Source of the DNA: Oscillochloris sp.
Lineage (GTDB): Bacteria > Chloroflexota > Chloroflexia > Chloroflexales > Chloroflexaceae
Direction: 5' to 3'
Assembly (NCBI GenBank): GCA_012032775.1
Contig: JAAUQO010000001.1
Span: 1-64,000 of the forward strand
Length of the DNA stretch: 64,000 nucleotides
Translations under genes and position numbers: made by a program
Notes under the pieces: model-generated
Databases searched by the model: none
Told to the model about the DNA's origin: nothing
Seen by the model: only the letters and a program-made list of their open reading frames with translations
Shown: positions 9,029 to 16,306 of the stretch, in pieces
How positions within the stretch are numbered: position 1 is the stretch's first letter
How the letters are laid out: each line of letters begins with the position of its first letter

Positions 9029-9669
9029 TCCTCATGCAACACATCGCGCGCCGCCCGAATCAACTCCTCCAGGCGCTTACGTCGCTGCGCCGACAGCGGC
9101 TCACGGATATGCAACTCGACCCCCGCCGCCAGACGGATACGCTGCCAGTGCTCCGCCACAGGCGCCGGATGCTCGTCGGAACTCACACGCTCCGCATCGC
9201 CAGAATCGTCGGCATCCGTCTGATGCGGAAAGAATTCGTAACGCCCCAACTGCAACGGTGCCGGGTTGATCGATAATGGGTTCCCCAGCACCGGATGCGA
9301 CAACCCGGCGCTATACGACTCGCCCGCCTCGTGGAGTGCGCCCCGCCGTGCATCCGACGGCCTGCGCCGCAAACCACGCTCATTCCCGCCAAGTGCGAAC
9401 GGCGACCCCTGGTGTTGATCCGAGTGCGGCTGTGCTGCTGCCGAATCGGCATCCAAACGCTCACGAATCACCCGTAACGGCAAGTATTCCGCCTTGAGTT
9501 CGGCGATCATCCGCAGCCGCTCAAGGTGAGGTTTGCCGTATCGCGCATACCGGCCCTGCGTATCCGGCTGCGGCAACAATCCCTCGCCGGTGTAATAGCG
9601 AATGGTGCGCGGCGTCACTCCCGCCAGTTCCGCTAATTCGCCGATCGTATATTCCGGTTCGTTCGCCAT
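9022..9669 (-). CDS. MerR-family transcriptional regulator
   Basis: The 215-residue protein starts YTIGELAELAGVTPRTIRYYTGEGLLP, a canonical MerR winged helix-turn-helix (about residues 6-75), followed by KAEYLPLRVIRERL. The rest (80-215) is not a standard effector domain: it has no Cys pair for metal sensing, contains a Gln/His/Ser-rich linker and ends with a helical segment, so its ligand is unknown. ATG at 9669 is chosen because it directly precedes the HTH; the frame is open further up. The C-terminal Glu residues are encoded by the third copy of the 32-bp repeat. Confidence 0.85.
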   Translation of the reverse strand: MANEPEYTIGELAELAGVTPRTIRYYTGEGLLPQPDTQGRYARYGKPHLERLRMIAELKAEYLPLRVIRERLDADSAAAQPHSDQHQGSPFALGGNERGLRRRPSDARRGALHEAGESYSAGLSHPVLGNPLSINPAPLQLGRYEFFPHQTDADDSGDAERVSSDEHPAPVAEHWQRIRLAAGVELHIREPLSAQRRKRLEELIRAARDVLHEEE

Positions 9670-9777
9670 ATGTCCCCCATAGTGCAATTCCGAATCGGTA
9701 TACCGCATTGCTTCAGGCTATTCCAATGCGGCAAATCTGTACCCTCACGCAAACAAAGCTGCGTGAACCGGATCAGA

Positions 9778-10419
9778 TCAAGGCAACCCGTATTTTACAA
9801 TGCCGGCACATCTTCGCGCCCCGACAATCGCATCGATCAAGCCATAGGCCCGGGCCTCGGCCGGGCTGAGAAAGCGGTCGCGATCGAAATCCTGGGCGAT
9901 TTTCTCCAACGTCTGGCCGGTATCACGCGCCAACAATTCACGACACAACTGCTGCTTGCGCAACAACTCCCGCGCCATAATCTCAACATCAGGCGCATAA
10001 CCCTGCATGCCCTGCGCCGCCGGATGCATATGAATGGTCGCGTTCGGCAGGCTATAACGCCGCTCCCGCGCCCCACCGGCCAGCAGCACCGTTGCCATGC
10101 TTGCCGCTATCCCGACACATACCGTCGATACCGGCGCATTGATCGCCTGCATCGTATCGTAAATTCCTAAGCCCGCCGTTACCGAGCCGCCCGGACTATT
10201 GATATAAAGCCGGATCTCGTCGTCGGGATTTTCGCTGTCCAGGTATAACAACTGCGCGATGATCAGCGCCGCCGCTTGATCATCGATCGGCGCACTCAGC
10301 ATCACAATCCGCGCCTGCAACATGCGCGAAAAGAGATCGAAGCTGCGCTCGCCACGCGTTGTTCGTTCAACCACGGTCGGCACCAGCAATGCATGCGCAA
10401 CCCTATTCCAAGATTCCAT
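9778..10419 (-). CDS. clpP: ATP-dependent Clp protease proteolytic subunit
   Basis: The 213-residue serine peptidase matches ClpP: LYINSPGGSV, nucleophile Ser107 in GIAASMA, His132 in ATIHMHP and Asp181 in DFDRDRFLSPAEARAYGLID. HMHP departs from the usual MIHQP block, so this may be one of several paralogues. It forms a tetradecameric chamber fed by ClpX or ClpC. ATG at 10419 has GGAGG six bases upstream; the preceding GTG is less likely. There is no clpX partner next to it. The promoter is overlapped by a long inverted repeat, suggesting specific repression. Confidence 0.93.
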   Translation of the reverse strand: MESWNRVAHALLVPTVVERTTRGERSFDLFSRMLQARIVMLSAPIDDQAAALIIAQLLYLDSENPDDEIRLYINSPGGSVTAGLGIYDTMQAINAPVSTVCVGIAASMATVLLAGGARERRYSLPNATIHMHPAAQGMQGYAPDVEIMARELLRKQQLCRELLARDTGQTLEKIAQDFDRDRFLSPAEARAYGLIDAIVGARRCAGIVKYGLP

Positions 10420-10466
10420 CACCGCCTCCTGTGCTTGCCCTCAGCTCTTTTGCGGCCATAACAACA

Positions 10467-10517
10467 TGACACAACAACGTAATACTGCTATTATGACAGT
10501 ATTACGTCGTTGTGTCA
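10467..10517. promoter_or_regulatory. 21-bp inverted repeat with 9-base spacer (putative clpP operator)
   Basis: The left arm is 10467-10487 and the right arm 10497-10517, with one mismatch in 21 pairs. The arms begin TGACACAAC and end AATACTG. The spacing of nine bases recalls CIRCE, but the sequence differs. It overlaps the clpP promoter completely. It could also act as a terminator hairpin for the tRNA array, but no T run follows on the minus strand. Confidence 0.75.
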
Positions 10518-10518
10518 A
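10490..10518 (-). promoter_or_regulatory. clpP promoter, TTGACA-N17-CATAAT
   Basis: On the minus strand the -35 TTGACA is at 10513-10518 and the -10 CATAAT at 10490-10495, separated by exactly 17 bases. TGT precedes the -10. The -35 lies in one arm of the inverted repeat and the -10 lies mostly in its spacer. Confidence 0.7.
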
Positions 10519-10549
10519 TAGTCTTGCAGGCGGTGTTGCGGTTAACCGC

Positions 10550-10637
10550 TGGCCGAGCACGATGGAGTTGAACCATCCACAGTCGCCCGTGGCCCCGGTC
10601 TTCCAGGCCGGTTACCGCACCGGCGGTGGCGTGCTCG
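10550..10637 (-). tRNA. tRNA-Ser(GGA), 8/4-type
   Basis: 88 nt including encoded CCA (10550-10552) and discriminator G. The anticodon loop is CTGGAAG with anticodon GGA, and a long variable arm marks serine. The acceptor is best drawn as eight pairs (CGAGCACG with CGTGCTCG) with a four-pair T stem (ATGG/CCAT). Position 8 is not U. The D arm is five pairs (ACCGC/GCGGT) closed by a 4-nt loop, resembling tRNA-Sec rather than a normal tRNA-Ser. Confidence 0.85.
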
Positions 10638-10641
10638 ATTG

Positions 10642-10726
10642 TGGAGGGCGAGCGCGGAATCGAACCGCCGGCCGCTGCGGCCGTCGCGTGTTCAAGACGC
10701 GATGCGCCACCCGGCGCTGCCCGCCC
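10642..10726 (-). tRNA. tRNA-Ser(TGA), 8/4-type
   Basis: 85 nt with encoded CCA. The anticodon loop is CTTGAAC (anticodon TGA) and the long variable arm is GGCCGCAGCGGCC. The acceptor has eight pairs (GGGCGGGC with GCTCGCCC, one G-U), and the T stem only four (GCGG/CCGC). A 7/5 fold would force a G-G mismatch, so this is the clearest 8/4 case. The D arm has five pairs and the 4-nt loop GGGT. The discriminator is U, unusual for serine. Confidence 0.85.
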
Positions 10727-10731
10727 TTTTA

Positions 10732-10820
10732 TGGTGCCGTGGGTGGGTTCGAACCCACATGTTCGCTTAGGAACGCCTGTTTTTAAGACAGGCCGGTCTG
10801 CCAATTCCACGCACCACGGC
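10732..10820 (-). tRNA. tRNA-Leu(TAA)
   Basis: 89 nt with encoded CCA and discriminator A. The acceptor GCCGTGG/CCACGGC, anticodon loop CTTAAAA, long variable arm and T loop TTCGAAC are all canonical. It is the most normal member of the array. Confidence 0.93.
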
Positions 10821-10828
10821 AATTATCA

Positions 10829-10916
10829 TGGCCGAGCGCAGCGGGATCGAACCGCCCACGGGTTCCCGTGGCCCCAGGTTTCGAAGCTGGTTGAGACACC
10901 TGTCTCGGTGCGCTCG
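10829..10916 (-). tRNA. tRNA-Ser(CGA), 8/4-type
   Basis: 88 nt with encoded CCA and discriminator G. The anticodon loop is TTCGAAA (anticodon CGA). The acceptor has eight Watson-Crick pairs (CGAGCGCA with TGCGCTCG) and the T stem four (GCGG/CCGC). The D arm is GAGAC/GTCTC with the 4-nt loop AGGT. A long variable arm is present. Confidence 0.85.
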
Positions 10917-10919
10917 ATC

Positions 10920-10995
10920 TGGTGTGCCCGCTCGGAATCGCACCGAGACCTCCCGATCTTCAAACGGGCGCGCAGACTGACTACGCCACAGGCAC
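10920..10995 (-). tRNA. tRNA-Phe(GAA), divergent
   Basis: 76 nt with encoded CCA and discriminator A. The anticodon loop is TTGAAGA (anticodon GAA), with G rather than A at position 37. The D loop has no GG pair and the T loop is TGCGATT instead of TTCGANT, so the usual D-loop/T-loop contact is altered. Confidence 0.8.
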
Positions 10996-10998
10996 ATC

Positions 10999-11075
10999 TG
11001 GGGCCGCCGGCCGGTGCTGCCCCGGCGATATCCTCGTTACCAACGAGGCGCTCTGGCTGGCTGAGCTACGGCGGC
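10999..11075 (-). tRNA. tRNA-Thr(GGT), divergent
   Basis: 77 nt with encoded CCA and discriminator C. The acceptor is GCCGCCG/CGGCGGC and the anticodon loop TTGGTAA. The T stem GCCGG/CCGGC is intact, but the T loop is GGCAGCA, which lacks all of TTC. The D loop AGCCAGCCA lacks GG. It may be defective or need special handling. Confidence 0.75.
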
Positions 11076-11078
11076 TCG

Positions 11079-11153
11079 TGGTCGGCGCGGCTGGATTCGC
11101 ACCAGCGACCGGCGAGGTGTAAGCTCGCTGCTCTCCTACTGAGCTACACGCCG
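11079..11153 (-). tRNA. tRNA-Val(TAC)
   Basis: 75 nt with encoded CCA and discriminator A. Acceptor CGGCGTG/CGCGCCG, anticodon loop CTTACAC. The D loop is seven bases with GG. The T loop is TGCGAAT, with G at the position of pseudouridine 55. Confidence 0.85.
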
Positions 11154-11157
11154 AATG

Positions 11158-11230
11158 TGGTCGAGACGTCTGGAGTTGCACCAGATCCGCGTGCGTATCA
11201 GCACGTGCGCTGCTCCTGCGCTACGTCTCG
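11158..11230 (-). tRNA. tRNA-Ile(GAT), anticodon loop one base short
   Basis: 73 nt with encoded CCA and discriminator A. Acceptor CGAGACG/CGTCTCG. The anticodon stem CGTGC/GCACG closes a six-base loop TGATAC; adding one C (CC to C loss) gives the normal loop CTGATAC with anticodon GAT. The loss fits the pattern of one-base deletions seen in protein genes here. T loop TGCAACT. Confidence 0.75.
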
Positions 11231-11231
11231 C

Positions 11232-11331
11232 TGGCTCTCCAGGCAGGTTTCGTTAGCGAAGCTGGCGCGCAGTGCTTTCCTGCAACCCTCCGGTTAACAG
11301 CCGGGCACTCTCCTGGTTGAGCTACTGGAGA
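11232..11331 (-). tRNA. tRNA-Asn(GTT) with a 31-nt T loop
   Basis: 100 nt with encoded CCA and discriminator G. Acceptor TCTCCAG/CTGGAGA, anticodon loop CTGTTAA (GTT). The T stem GCAGG/CCTGC is intact but encloses about 31 bases instead of seven. The insert can form a small TTCG/CGAA hairpin. Everything else is tRNA-like. Confidence 0.75.
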
Positions 11332-11335
11332 TCGG

Positions 11336-11409
11336 TGGTGGAGCCACGGGGAGTCGCACCCCGGCCTTCTCCTTGCAAGGGAGTCGCTCGCCTCCTGAGC
11401 TATGGCCCC
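11336..11409 (-). tRNA. tRNA-Ala(TGC)
   Basis: 74 nt with encoded CCA and discriminator A. The acceptor GGGGCCA/TGGCTCC contains the G3-U70 wobble pair that defines alanine identity. Anticodon loop CTTGCAA. T loop TGCGACT. Confidence 0.88.
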
Positions 11410-11411
11410 GT

Positions 11412-11486
11412 TGGTCAGGCCGGCAGGATTCGCACCTGCGACCGCTCGTCCCCCAGACGAGTGCGCTCCTTCTGCGCCACGGCCTG
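11412..11486 (-). tRNA. tRNA-Pro(GGG), first gene of the array
   Basis: 75 nt with encoded CCA and discriminator A. The acceptor CAGGCCG/CGGCCTG starts with the C1-G72 pair usual for bacterial proline tRNA. Anticodon loop CTGGGGG. T loop TGCGAAT. It is promoter-proximal; spacers between the following genes are only 1-8 bases. No convincing promoter could be assigned in 11487-11740. Confidence 0.85.
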
Positions 11487-11633
11487 TAATTTGTATGTTT
11501 CGGTTCGTTTCGGCAACATAGCCGGCGACACAAACCAGGCTGGCCGGCACCACGACAGAAGTCGCTCGATTAAACTCTATAGAACCTTACTGAACCATTC
11601 ACAGCCAAATAGTAGCACGCCGGCCAACAAAAC

Positions 11634-11655
11634 AACTCCGCCTTTCGACGGAGTT
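11634..11655 (-). terminator. Hairpin after the aldo/keto reductase gene
   Basis: AACTCCG/CGGAGTT stem with an 8-base loop, followed on the minus strand by GTTTTGTT. It is about 90 bases downstream of the reductase stop and separates it from the tRNA array. Confidence 0.55.
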
Positions 11656-11746
11656 GCTGCGCATAAAATGAACTGCCGGATGTCGTGATATCGGTCTCGG
11701 CGCTTACTTCAGCAACACCGAAGCAATTCCGCATTCTGCATTGACT

Positions 11747-12724
11747 CTACGCGTGTCCAAGCACGCGATGCGGCGTGTACGGCTCCTCCAATGCGGCGAT
11801 CTCGGCGGCGGTCAGTTTCACCTCCAGGGCCGCAACCGCCGCTTCGAGCTGATACATTTTGCTTGCCCCGATGATCGGCGCGCTCACCTCGGGCTTGTGC
11901 AACAGCCAGGCCAGCGCCACCTGGGCATTTGTAACGCCGCGCTCACGGGCGATCTCGCTCAACTGTTCCACCACCCGGTAATCGCCCTCGTTGTACAAGG
12001 CATGCGAGATCGTATCAGTGCGCCCGCGGGTCGTCGCCGCATCGGCGCCCTGTGGCCGGTTGCCGGTCAGAAAGCCGCGCGCCAGCGGACTCCAGGGGAT
12101 CAAACCGACGCCCTGATCTTTGCAGAGCGGGATCATCTCACGCTCTTCCTCACGGTATACCAGGTTGTAGTGGTTTTGCATGCTGACGAACTTCGCCCAA
12201 CCGTTGCGCTCCTGAAGGGCGAGCGCCTTCGCAAATTGCCAGGCGTACATGCTGGAAGCGCCGAGATAGCGCGCTTTGCCCGCCCGCACCACATCGTTCA
12301 GTGCGTCCAACGTCTCCTCGATCGGCGTGTTGTAGTCCCAACGGTGGATCTGATACAGATCGACGTAGTCGCTGCCGAGCCGGCGCAGCGAGTTGTCGAT
12401 CGACTTCATAATGTGCTTGCGCGACAAACCGCCGTCGTTCGGCCGGTCGCTCATGGGATGAAAAACTTTGGTCGCAATCACAACCTCGTCACGGCTTGTG
12501 AAATCGCGCAGCGCACGCCCCAGCACCTCTTCACTCACACCGAGCGAGTACATGTCGGCCGTGTCGAAAAAGGTGATCCCCAGCTCAAGCGCCCGTTTGA
12601 TAAACGGCCGCCCGGCCGCCTCATCCAACACCCACTCGCGCCACTGCGGGCTGCCGTAGGTCATGCAGCCCAGACAAATCCGCGACACCTGCATCCCCGT
12701 CGTTCCGAGCCGCACATACTCCAT
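11747..12724 (-). CDS. Aldo/keto reductase
   Basis: The 325-residue (beta/alpha)8 NAD(P)H oxidoreductase starts MEYVRLGTTGMQVSRICLGCMTYG. The catalytic tetrad is visible: Asp and Tyr in FDTADMYS, Lys in VIATKVF and His in YQIHRWD. IPWSPLARGFLTG and the C-terminal SAPIIGASK contact the cofactor phosphate. It resembles the large AKR group that reduces aldehydes and ketones of unknown physiological identity. AGGAGAGTTGACCA precedes ATG. It is divergent from the next gene. Confidence 0.93.
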   Translation of the reverse strand: MEYVRLGTTGMQVSRICLGCMTYGSPQWREWVLDEAAGRPFIKRALELGITFFDTADMYSLGVSEEVLGRALRDFTSRDEVVIATKVFHPMSDRPNDGGLSRKHIMKSIDNSLRRLGSDYVDLYQIHRWDYNTPIEETLDALNDVVRAGKARYLGASSMYAWQFAKALALQERNGWAKFVSMQNHYNLVYREEEREMIPLCKDQGVGLIPWSPLARGFLTGNRPQGADAATTRGRTDTISHALYNEGDYRVVEQLSEIARERGVTNAQVALAWLLHKPEVSAPIIGASKMYQLEAAVAALEVKLTAAEIAALEEPYTPHRVLGHA

Positions 12725-12891
12725 TGGTCAACTCTCCTCTGTTCTGGCACATGAGTTGCTTGGTAATGCAAGACTGTGCCGAAGCGTCAGTCCATAGCGT
12801 GCTGCCTGCGCAATGAGCGGATACCGCCGGATTATCGCATGGACGCAGCAAACGCTGTCCTCGAAATTAAATCATATAAGGATTTTTATCC

Positions 12892-14153
12892 ATGCATCGA
12901 CGATTTTTCAAATCACCTCGATCATGCTTACATCTTTGCTCCTGTTGGTATTAGGCGCCTGCGCCGATCAGGAAGGCGCGATCACCGACCCCGAGCTTGC
13001 CGCCGAAGCCACGGCCCTTGCCGCCGAAGGCCCGCTGGTTCAGAGCACCGAGAGCGCCGGCCAACAGCAAGAAACCCCCGCCACTGAAGCAACCCCCATT
13101 GACCAGGAAGCCCCGGTGATTGTGGAGACCGCCGATGTTGCAGGTACCGCTGCGAGCGGCACTATCACCGCACCAACCAGCGATCTGTCGGAAGAGACTT
13201 CGGTCGCCGCGACAGCACAACGGGCCACCATCGAGCGTGCTACAACAACGCAGCTGAGCCCAACCCCGGCGATCGAGTCGCCGCCCTTGCCCACCGCCGA
13301 TCCGGCCGGGAGCGGGACAGGGATGATGCGCGACGAAATCGCCGGCGCCCGCACCGAGTTGGTGTTGATCGACAGCGACGGCCTGATGGATGCCGCGCCG
13401 ATCAACGTCGAGGTCGGCGAACTGTTTGTCCTCGATATTACCAACCGTTCCGCCAATGATGTGCTGCTGAATGTACCACTCGGCGAGACCGGCCAGTTTG
13501 CGCTGCCAATCCCCGCCGACACGCTTGCCGACCTACCGATGCTGCCCACCAACCCCAACAATCCCAACGCCAGCCCTACAAGCGATGCCGGCACCGTCGG
13601 GATTCCCGAACAGACGCCCGAACTTGCGACAACTCGTGTGCCATCGGAAGGTGCAGAAAATACCGGCGACGAGCAGGACAGCAGCGGCACCTTGCCCGAT
13701 TTCGACGCGATCGAAAATCAGATCCTCGACACTCAGCCGACCACCTCGCTTGTGATGCGCTTCGAGCGTCCCGGCACCTACACCCTCACCTGTATGGCCA
13801 GCCCGGCGCAGATCGGCCAACCCTTTGATCGCGGCCAGGGCGCCACAGCCGTTCCAACCGGTCGAACCGGCGCCACCACTGCCACGCCGAGCGCCACACC
13901 GACAGCGGCCGCAACCAGCGAGCGGGCGACAACCGAGGAGAACGCTTGTCAGGGCGAATTAGTGATTGTGGTGGGTGATCCGAGCGAGCAAGATAATCTC
14001 ACGACGCCGACATCGATCATCGATATCACCATTGTTCCTGAAGAAGAAACCCTGACCCCGATCGTTGACGAAACCACCACGCCCCAGAACCGAACCACCA
14101 CCCCAACCAGCGATACCACCACCACGCCCGAAAGCGAAACCTCCGAACTTTAA
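12892..14153 (+). CDS. Lipoprotein with Thr/Pro-rich linkers and cupredoxin-like segment (one frameshift)
   Basis: The apparent frame begins MLTSLLLLVLGAC at 12924, with a lipobox but no basic n-region. One frame over, ATG at 12892 (behind AAGGA) gives MHRRFFKSPRS, which would supply the missing n-region if one A is restored near 12923. The mature protein (about 400 residues) is mostly Thr/Ser/Pro/Ala/Glu-rich and unstructured. It contains a segment VEVGELFVLDITNRSANDVLLNVP and later FERPGTYTLTCMASP, which looks like a split cupredoxin-type beta sandwich. No full copper site can be assigned. It is probably anchored to the outer face of the membrane. Confidence 0.6.
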
Positions 14154-14190
14154 CTCACGCGAATGACGCAGACAACCTGCGTACTTCGTG

Positions 14191-14219
14191 GTGGTTGGGC
14201 AGCAAAGCTGCTCAACCAC
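14191..14219. terminator. Hairpin after the lipoprotein gene
   Basis: A 13-position stem (GTGGTTG...CAACCAC with GCAGC/GCTGC inside) and a 3-base loop. There is no T run, so termination is inferred from position only. Confidence 0.45.
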
Positions 14220-14300
14220 CGGAAACGATCCCTCTACTTTTGTGCTAGAGTAATTCTTCAAACAGCAGTGCAGCAATTCCGCATTCTGCAGGAGTAACCT

Positions 14301-15546
14301 ATGATCACACCCGGCGACGGGATGCAGATCAGCGCCGATGTTCGTTTCGCTCCGGGCGTGTACTACCTGCCGAACGGGATCGATGTGCGCGCCGACAATA
14401 TCACGATCGACGGCGGCGGTGCATTACTGGTGGGGGCCGGCGGCGCGGCAGCGGCATACGGATTGAAGGCCGGCGCGGCGTCACAATCCGCAATCTACGC
14501 CTGGCCGAATATTATCACGGCATTGTCGCCCGCAACTGCGCACAACTCACGATCTACACATGTGCGATCAGCGCCACCCACGAGGAGCCGCCGAACAGTT
14601 TATTTCTCGACATCTGGCGTCCGGCCGCACAAGCCTATGGCGGCGCGATCGTGCTCGATCGGGTTAGCGATTCGCAAATCGCCGAGAACGATCTGCAACA
14701 TCAGCAGAACGGCCTGCTCTGCTACACCTGCGAGCGCCTCACGATCCGCGCAAACCAGGCCAATTACAACAGCGGCTTCGGGTTTCATCTCTTCGCAACC
14801 AGCGACTCGCTGATCGAAGCGAATTATGCCGATTATTGCTGCCGCTATCAACCCCGTGGCGGCGGTGGGCATCTCGGCGCCGATGCGGCCGGATTCCTGA
14901 TCGCCCACGGCTCCTGCCGGAATGTCTTTCGCCGCAACTACGCCCGCATGGGCGGCGATGGCTTTTTCTGGCCGGACTGCGCCCCGACTGGGTGCATGTA
15001 CCCTGCAACGACAACCTGTTCGAGGCGAATGACGGCTCGTACAGCCCGAATATCGCCTTCGAGGCCACGTTCAGCGCCGGCAATCGCTTTGTCGGCAACC
15101 GCGCCTACGGCTGCAACTATGGCTTCTGGTTGGGCTTCTCGCGTGATACCGTCCTGGAGCAGAACACGATCGCGGCCTGTCGCAAAGCCGGCGTCGCCGT
15201 GGAGAACGGCATCGAGATGGTCGTTCACGCCAACCAGTTCGCGGCGAATCACTACGGCATGTTGCTCTGGTCGCACTATGTCGCCGCCTTCGCCGGAGCG
15301 GTGCCCGAAAACAACACCAGCCACAGTTGGGCCATTGCGCACAACAGTTTCAGCGCCAACGATATTGCGATCCGGATCGCCGCCGACCAGGATCATGGCG
15401 TCCAACCGCTTCCCGCACTGACGCCGTCGTGTCCCCGGCCACACAGCCACACCATTGCCGACAACCGATTTCGCCGCAACCACCTCGACATCGAGATCAT
15501 CGACGCCGACGAACCGCTTGTGGAACGGAATGAATTTGAAGATTGA
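14301..15546 (+). CDS. Right-handed parallel beta-helix protein (two frameshifts)
   Basis: Three overlapping frames read as one protein of about 415 residues. It starts MITPGDGMQISADVRFAPGVYYLPNG, continues as VTIRNLRLAEYYHGIVARN in a second frame, and ends with DNLFEANDGSYSPNIAFEAT in a third. The repeated short strands with Asn ladders (NLFEAND, NRFVGNRAYG, NTIAACRKAGVAV, NQFAANHYG) are NosD/pectate-lyase-like beta-helix coils of about 22 residues. Frame changes lie near 14478 and at 14970 (TGGG reduced to TGG); each is a one-base loss. No signal peptide is seen. It may be a polysaccharide lyase or epimerase, or a structural protein; catalytic residues cannot be placed. Confidence 0.75.
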
Positions 15547-15582
15547 TCTGGTGACAGGGCGACTCCAGGCCACAGATAATGT

Positions 15583-15607
15583 CCTGACACCCTGACACCC
15601 TGTCACC
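15583..15607. repeat. Iterated CTGACAC words
   Basis: CCTGACAC is repeated twice, followed by CCTGTCACC. It fills the short gap between the convergent beta-helix and DinB genes. Confidence 0.55.
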
Positions 15608-15610
15608 TGC

Positions 15611-16095
15611 TCACGCAACCACACCGCGCAAGGCCTGGTTGATCGCACGCAATTGCGCCAGATGCCCCTCGACATGGCCGATGTACAACGTCAACAGGGC
15701 CGCCAGATCCATCGGCCCACGCACCGGATGCTGGGCCGTTCGCAACCAACTCGCCTCGCTGATCACCCGGCGCAACAACGCAGCCGTGTCGGCCCGCAGC
15801 AGCGCCGCAAGCTCCAACGCCGGCTGCGGATCGACCGCGTCATAGGCGAGATGTTCGGCCCAACCGGCCTGCTGATACATATACAGCGTCGGGTTATCTT
15901 CGGCCAACAACTGCCGGAAGCGCCCCGCCGCCACAATCTCCGAATCCAGCAAATGCACCAGCACCTGCCGCGCACTCCACTCGCCGGGCGCCGACACCCG
16001 ATCGAGTTGCTCCAGCGGAGCCAACGCAGCGGCGCTGCGAATCAGCTCCGCCCCATCGGCAAAACGGTCGAGTAATTCCTGCTGTTCCGGAGTCA
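15611..16095 (-). CDS. DinB-family metal-binding four-helix protein
   Basis: The protein is about 161 residues. The His ligands of the DinB fold are visible: His in QVLVHLLDSE and the pair in YIGHVEGHL. WSARQVLVHLLDSE is the classic first motif. Relatives include bacillithiol and mycothiol S-transferases and many proteins of unknown role. AAGGAGG lies before ATG codons at 16098 and 16095; the second has better spacing. Its gene is followed, on the minus strand, by the CTGACAC repeats. Confidence 0.85.
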
Positions 16096-16306
16096 TCATC
16101 AACCTCCTTGTTTCTGATGTAGAAGAATGATACGTTGTTGTTCGGCTACGCCGAGCGACCACCCATCCTCCGCTTCAAGCCCTAGAGCAGTGAGCACAAC
16201 GCTTGAGCCTGATCCGGGAGCGCATACCTGATTGGCGAGCCGCGCGGCACTGCAATGGCGGGTTGCGCCGACACGAAGAGCGGTATCAGGCATCAGGCAG
16301 CTTGCC

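Noticed and set aside
10467-10517. CIRCE element before clpP
   Set aside because: The spacer is nine bases but the arms do not match TTAGCACTC/GAGTGCTAA.
10626-11297. Protein-coding frames across the tRNA array
   Set aside because: The stretch is fully explained by 11 cloverleaves with CCA ends on the other strand.
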